From positions 78,287 through 142,286 of the forward strand of contig JAUGWO010000203.1 in NCBI GenBank assembly GCA_049724395.1: 64,000 nt of DNA, read 5' to 3'. A program made the translations under genes and the position numbers. Position 1 is the first letter of the stretch; each line of letters opens with the position of its first letter. Positions 60,201 through 64,000 of this stretch are shown here, piece after piece. The notes beneath the pieces were generated by a model that saw only the letters and a program-made list of their open reading frames with translations, had not been told where the DNA came from and ran no database searches. The stretch is from Spongospora subterranea f. sp. subterranea. Its lineage: Eukaryota > Endomyxa: Phytomyxea > Phytomyxea > Plasmodiophorida.

Positions 60201-60812
60201 ATGGTTCAAGCTTCTCGACTCGTTTCTTGTTGACAAATGCGCATGTTTAAGAGTAAAATCGACAACATGTCTGTATTTTAAGAAGAATTCAGCGGGGAAG
60301 TTCGTGATTGTTGGCGTTTATGTGGATGACCTACCCATTATTGGTCACCCAGAACTGGTTTATGAAATTAAGACTGCTTTGACTGCACAATTTCGGATGT
60401 CTGATTTAGGACCCCTTAAGACTTGCATAGGAATCGAGATTGATCGAAATGCCGCACTTAACTCAGTTTTCATTCACCAGGCACCGTACACTGAGCAGAT
60501 TCTTAAGATGTACAACATGAACTCGTGCAGATCTCAACCTACTCCAGCCTCAAATATCAGACTCACCAAGAACATGTGCCCTACCACCTCTTTAGACCGT
60601 GACGCCGTCCTCATCGAACAGCGCCGTATTGATTATCGAGCTGCTGTGGGTCATTTAATTTGGCTGCTCCATACGCGTCCAGATATAGCATATGCCGTTG
60701 GCGATGTGTCACGATATGTCCAAGATCCTGGCCAGGCCCATTTTACCGCTCTCAAACGTATTTTTCGATATCTGAAGGGTACCGTTCGAAATGGCCTTTT
60801 ATTCCAACGGCA

Positions 60813-61955
60813 CTGACGGTGGATGAGATGCGTGACGCGGTCGCCCAGCTTGGGATCCAGCTCTGCGAGTCGCATTGCTTGGAGATATCGATCGGCAAAA
60901 CCAAGGACGGCTTTCTTGGGCAACTTCGGGAAGGACTCGAAACGATCTCGGTAAACTGCGACCATGTCGTCGGACCCGTAATGCTCGAGGAATCGTTGTC
61001 GCGCGATGGACCAGGGGATTGATGAGAGCTCGCTCCGGCACCAGTCCGCCTCGTTGTTGTAACAGCACGCGATCAGCGCCAGGGTGAACCGATGACGCAA
61101 ATACCCGTGGGCATCCAGCCAATCCTCGAATGCGGTGAGGAAATCGTGGACAGATGATGTTGGGGAGGCAGACGGTCTGTGGCTCATTAATTGGTAAGCT
61201 TGGTTCCTGTCTGTCCCTGTTGGTGGCAGGCATGTCCGGGTGAGTGTGAGGCATGAGTTCGAAACCTCGTGAGTGATGGAATTTTGGGAGACCCCCCAAG
61301 GTTGCATCCAATACGGAAAAGTAGAGTGAATGTTGAGCACGAAGGTCTGACCACGTGGCCTCTAATGAATGTGGGAGAGCGAGCTGCTTGCAGTAAACTC
61401 GGAAACTCTGGATAGGCAATGTAATCAGGTGGGGGCAGGTCCCATTCGGTGTGGTCGTTAGGACAGATTATGTTGCTGAATTCAGCTGGTCTAATAGGTT
61501 CCTTCATTGGATACCCAAGCTACTTGTAGCGGCCAGGCGGAAGTAGGGAAAGTCTGGTAGTACACAGGATTACTCAACCCATAAGAACCCGCGATCCTTT
61601 GTATACCATACCATACCATCATTAATTGGTTGGTAGTGATGGCGAGGGCGCGCTGCTCCTGCAGCACTTGGACTTCCTTCTGGAGTGCCTTCGCGGCGTT
61701 TGCGTCGGCAGAAGAGGGACGAGAACCCGCGCAGCGTTCAAGTATGCCGTTCCATTCGGCGGTGGACGATAGGATTCGTCGTCGAATGTTGAGAATCAGC
61801 GTATTGATTGACTCGCTGGGGTTCGTTTCTGGTTGGGGCGCGCTGTAGGGGGATGACGGCTCGGAGCCTGCCCTGGGCGCTACAGCTGAACTTTGATGTG
61901 GAGGTAGCTGGGGGGCGCCGTCGTTCTCCGGCATGTGGTGCTCTGACGGGTTCAT
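60813..61955 (-). mobile_element. Ty3/gypsy element (outer), gag N-terminal part, split by a SINE
   Basis: On the minus strand Gag begins at 61955 (MNPSEHHMPENDGAPQLPPH) and continues after the SINE with FEDWLDAHGYLRHRFTLALI and RDRFESFPKLPKKAVLGFAD, a retrotrans_gag-type core. It ends at 60813, where the chimeric element begins in the opposite direction. One or two breaks besides the insertions. Confidence 0.75.
61197..61620 (+). mobile_element. SINE, full length, with target duplication
   Basis: A ~424-bp unit flanked by attaattggt at 61186-61195 and 61621-61630. The head (agcttggttcctgtctgtcc, gttggtggcaggcatgtccg) holds a Pol III B box gagttcgaaac (GWTCRANNC consensus). The 3' part from gtctgaccacgtggcc onward matches the tail of the LINE at 62438-62715, ending in ccata units. 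This is the best copy for defining the family. Confidence 0.9.
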
Positions 61956-61969
61956 ATCTCGCTTAGAAA

Positions 61970-62437
61970 AAAAGTGGTGTCCGGGGAAAGGTGGAGAATA
62001 AGCGGAAGTGGATCCGTTTATTAGGTAGTAAGGAGAATAAGAATGAAGGATCGAAAGGTACGATTGTGGACATTGGATGTTATGTGTTATGATCCAAAAG
62101 TCTTAGGTATATAAGGACCCGAGAATGATGGCCTTGTGCCATCATAGTACCTTTTGGGTCAGTTGGGCACTGTGTATCACTCGCGGCTTACATGTAACGG
62201 CATGGGGGTTGCCTTATATACCTTTCGTGGGCTGATTTCCCCGCCTGACAGGAGTTCTTCGTCTCTCTTCTCTTTGTTCACTTGTCAGAGTTGAGGAAGT
62301 CGCACGGGGGCTGGAGGTCATGGTGGTCTACTCTTAAACAGGGGGATACTGTCATGATCCAAAAGTCATGGCCTTGTGCCATCATAGTACCTTTTGGGTC
62401 AGTTGGTCACTGTGTATCTCGGGCGCAGTTCCTAACA
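61970..62437 (-). mobile_element. Probable LTR and leader of the outer Ty3/gypsy element
   Basis: Lies upstream of the Gag start at 61955 on the minus strand. It contains two copies of gatccaaaagtc...atggccttgtgccatcatag...ccttttgggtcagttgg at 62091 and 62354, offset about 263 bp, and TATA-like words. LTR borders are not certain. Confidence 0.45.
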
Positions 62438-63330
62438 GTATGGTATGGTATACAAAGGTTCGCGGGTTCTTATGGGTCGGGTAATCCTGTGTACTACCAG
62501 GCTTTCCCTACTTCCGCCTGGCCGCTACAAGTAGCTTGGGTAGCCAATGAAGGAACCTATTAGACCAGCTGGATTCAGCAACATAACCTGTCCTACGACC
62601 ATACCGAATGGGACCTGCCCCCACCCGATTACATTGCCTATCCAGAGTTTCGAGTTCACTGCAAGCAGCTCACTCTTCCACATTCATTATGGCCATGTGG
62701 TCAGACCCAGTAAAGATTAGACATATCTAGATAAAGCAGCCTGCTTTTTCAGCTTTTCGCAAAATTTTTGTCATGGCCTTCTCATGGCTCCAGATTGCTG
62801 TGTTGAAAGTAGTTGCCGGTAGTGTCTTGTAAAGTCGTCTGCATTTCTTGAGTCGGTTTTTGAATACTTGGCATTGTAACACCTGATGTTCGATTGTTTC
62901 GGGATGTTTGTCGCAGTGTCTGCACTTGTTCGTGTCTTCCATTCCAATGTTGCTGAGGTGCTGTCTGCATCTGCTATGTGTGTGGACAATGGAGGATCAA
63001 ACAGTACGAGAGAGGAGAGGACGGTAGAGTCGGGCAGAGAGGAAGGTAGAGTCGGGCACCACAGGCTGCGGTAAACGTTCATTGCGCTTGCGGGACCTGC
63101 AAAAGGGTTTCGCAATGATTTTGGACATAGGAAGGGGAAAAATTCGACTCTGTTGACGGACATCAGGTTGGGGATCTTCCGCCAGCTTGCATTGAGTCAA
63201 AATCGCGCAGGCAAAAACATCCTCAACATGTTGCGTTCAAGAAGGAATGGCCAAAGCGCCCGTTGCGTATCAAGAAATCCTTCAATCTCTTGTGTACAGT
63301 GTCATGTCTTGCTTGAATAGGCTTCAGACA
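62438..63330 (-). mobile_element. LINE 3' fragment with tail shared with the SINE
   Basis: The minus-strand C-terminal domain has the zinc-finger-like CRHCDKHPETIEHQVLQCQV (about 62925-62860), typical of the end of non-LTR reverse-transcriptase proteins. Upstream reading (about 63200-62950) is split over frames, with at least two breaks. The coding end is followed by a 3' UTR (62715-62438) that carries the whole SINE 3' half and ends in the ccata tail. 5' parts of the LINE are missing, as is usual for truncated insertions. Confidence 0.8.
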
Positions 63331-63659
63331 CCGGTTGACCCTACGATCAGATGCCTTGCTAGGCCCGTTTTGTACTCAGCAAACTGACTTCTGAATTTTC
63401 CTTCCTGTAGCGATTTTAAAAGCTCAATCTTTGTTGACAGCTTCTCCGGCATTCGATGAATAGCGAATTTATTCTGCGAGTTCGAAATTTCAAACCACGT
63501 CGTGGGCGTCGTTTTTTCAATTGGATCATGCATTGGGATCAATTTAATCTCCTCGTCAAAACGCTTTGCACCAGCCTCAATTAGTGTTATAGTTTCAGTA
63601 AGGTGCTTCTCTTCATGACAACTGACCACGAGCAATATGCACTCAAGCAATACTAACAA
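63324..63659 (-). CDS. Small protein with signal-peptide-like start, unknown
   Basis: Opens MLVLLECILLVVSCHEEKHL, a plausible signal peptide, then EIKLIPMHDPIEKTTP, ISNSQNKFAIHRMPEKLSTK, and stops after RHLIVGSTGV. 111 residues with protein-like composition but no known motif. The LINE fragment lies directly downstream, so the gene may be cut there. It could also be chance. Confidence 0.3.
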   Translation of the reverse strand: MLVLLECILLVVSCHEEKHLTETITLIEAGAKRFDEEIKLIPMHDPIEKTTPTTWFEISNSQNKFAIHRMPEKLSTKIELLKSLQEGKFRSQFAEYKTGLARHLIVGSTGV

Positions 63660-63745
63660 TACGATATTCGTCGATCCTTCCGTGAGATGTCATGATCGTA
63701 CCAAGACCGTACTCTATGGCAGGTTAATAAACTGCTAACCGTACC

Positions 63746-63775
63746 GTCCGAACTGGGCAAATGCTCAGTTCGGAC
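63746..63775. other. Perfect 10-bp-stem hairpin
   Basis: gtccgaactg and cagttcggac face each other across a 10-nt loop. Function unknown; not followed by a T-run. Confidence 0.7.
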
Positions 63776-63829
63776 AACGTCGTTTATTATCAACATCGTT
63801 TGTGCCAACGTCCCTGACAGTTTGTTTGA

Positions 63830-64000
63830 ACCTCCCTCTCCCTCTCTCTCTCTCTCTCCTTCTATTGACTCTATAACTAACTACACCATCTAATCCTAAC
63901 CTCTCTCCCTCTCTCTTTTCTATTAACTCTATAACTAACTATTCACCGACTAATCCTTCTACAACTAACACTATCTAACTAACTCTAACCCCCATCTCTG
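63830..64000. repeat. CT-rich simple repeat with a ~75-bp tandem unit
   Basis: A (ct)n run is followed by tctataactaacta and ctaatcct words that recur at roughly 75-bp spacing. Polypyrimidine low-complexity DNA extending to the window edge. Confidence 0.85.

Larger units (their letters stand above)
56776..60812 (+). mobile_element. Chimeric LTR retroelement: gypsy-like Gag/PR, copia-like Pol, chromodomain
   Basis: Parts in order: primer site 56776; Gag start about 56863 (VADDAPSTISQSISDV); Gag core 57310-57870 of retrotrans_gag type (PEPFDFDG, DWWSPLF, SIRQGNRSVAAYASQF); protease about 58010-58300 (TSAFIDSCATSVFAD, VQVVDGRPLPP); copia GAG-pre-integrase 58440-58640 (IWHQRLCHRNY, CEACAMGKAKQ); integrase core 58670-59070 (LFGDNAKEF); copia linker with VFGCDGYAVV; chromodomain 59485-59610 (FEVECIVSDRE, YLIRWKGYEKSFDSWEP); reverse transcriptase 59670-60810 (KARLVIQGFRQKQGLDY, VYVDDL). 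Nothing recognisable as RNase H or 3' LTR. It has a few breaks plus a SINE/LINE-tail insertion, and looks fairly young. Confidence 0.85.

Noticed and set aside
63746-63775. Hairpin as a transcription terminator
   Set aside because: No T-run follows and no adjacent gene ends there.
63830-64000. Telomere or subtelomeric end
   Set aside because: Words such as ctaactctaac are present, but there is no regular telomere unit.

Overview
The window reads as a transposon-rich nuclear contig from a fungus, most likely an early-diverging (non-Dikarya) one. The signs are short phase-clean introns (about 55-190 nt), two small CON-10/KGG-type stress proteins, a canonical tRNA-Pro(AGG), and a PP2A B''-type regulatory subunit, a family seldom met in Dikarya. 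No bacterial operon signals are present. The lineage call is an inference from gene families.

Left part (1-30 kb) is almost all mobile DNA and broken genes. At 1052-5378 an inverted-repeat-flanked DNA transposon carries two convergent genes: a spliced, apparently intact alpha-kinase (+) and a spliced integrase-type transposase with one frameshift (-). A tRNA-Pro gene follows, then a broken LINE (-), a Ty1/copia fossil (+), a secreted cysteine-repeat gene (-), Ty3/gypsy gag relics, orphan host-like exons, a PIF/Harbinger transposase with an inverted end, a decaying ankyrin-repeat gene, and a Ty3/gypsy chromovirus fragment. The chromovirus ends in a near-perfect 164-nt-arm palindrome made of its own LTR.

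Middle part (30.2-49.2 kb) is the host block: a KGG gene (+), then three intron-rich genes on the minus strand. These are a long coiled-coil protein, PP2A B'' (12 exons solved here, 502 residues), and an unidentified helical protein. A 43-bp minisatellite of about 22 units starts 139 bp upstream of the third gene. A hairpin element and an hAT transposon follow, then a second KGG gene (+).

Right part (49-64 kb) is again mobile: a second copy of the secreted cysteine-repeat gene, solo LTRs, and a nest in which a Ty3/gypsy element (-) holds a chimeric LTR element (+). The chimera has gypsy-like Gag/protease, copia-like Pol and a chromodomain between integrase and reverse transcriptase; a site matching the anticodon arm of initiator tRNA-Met precedes it. 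A SINE family with a Pol III B box is scattered through this nest. Its 3' half matches the 3' tail of a LINE fragment at 62.4-63.3 kb, so the two look like a LINE/SINE pair.
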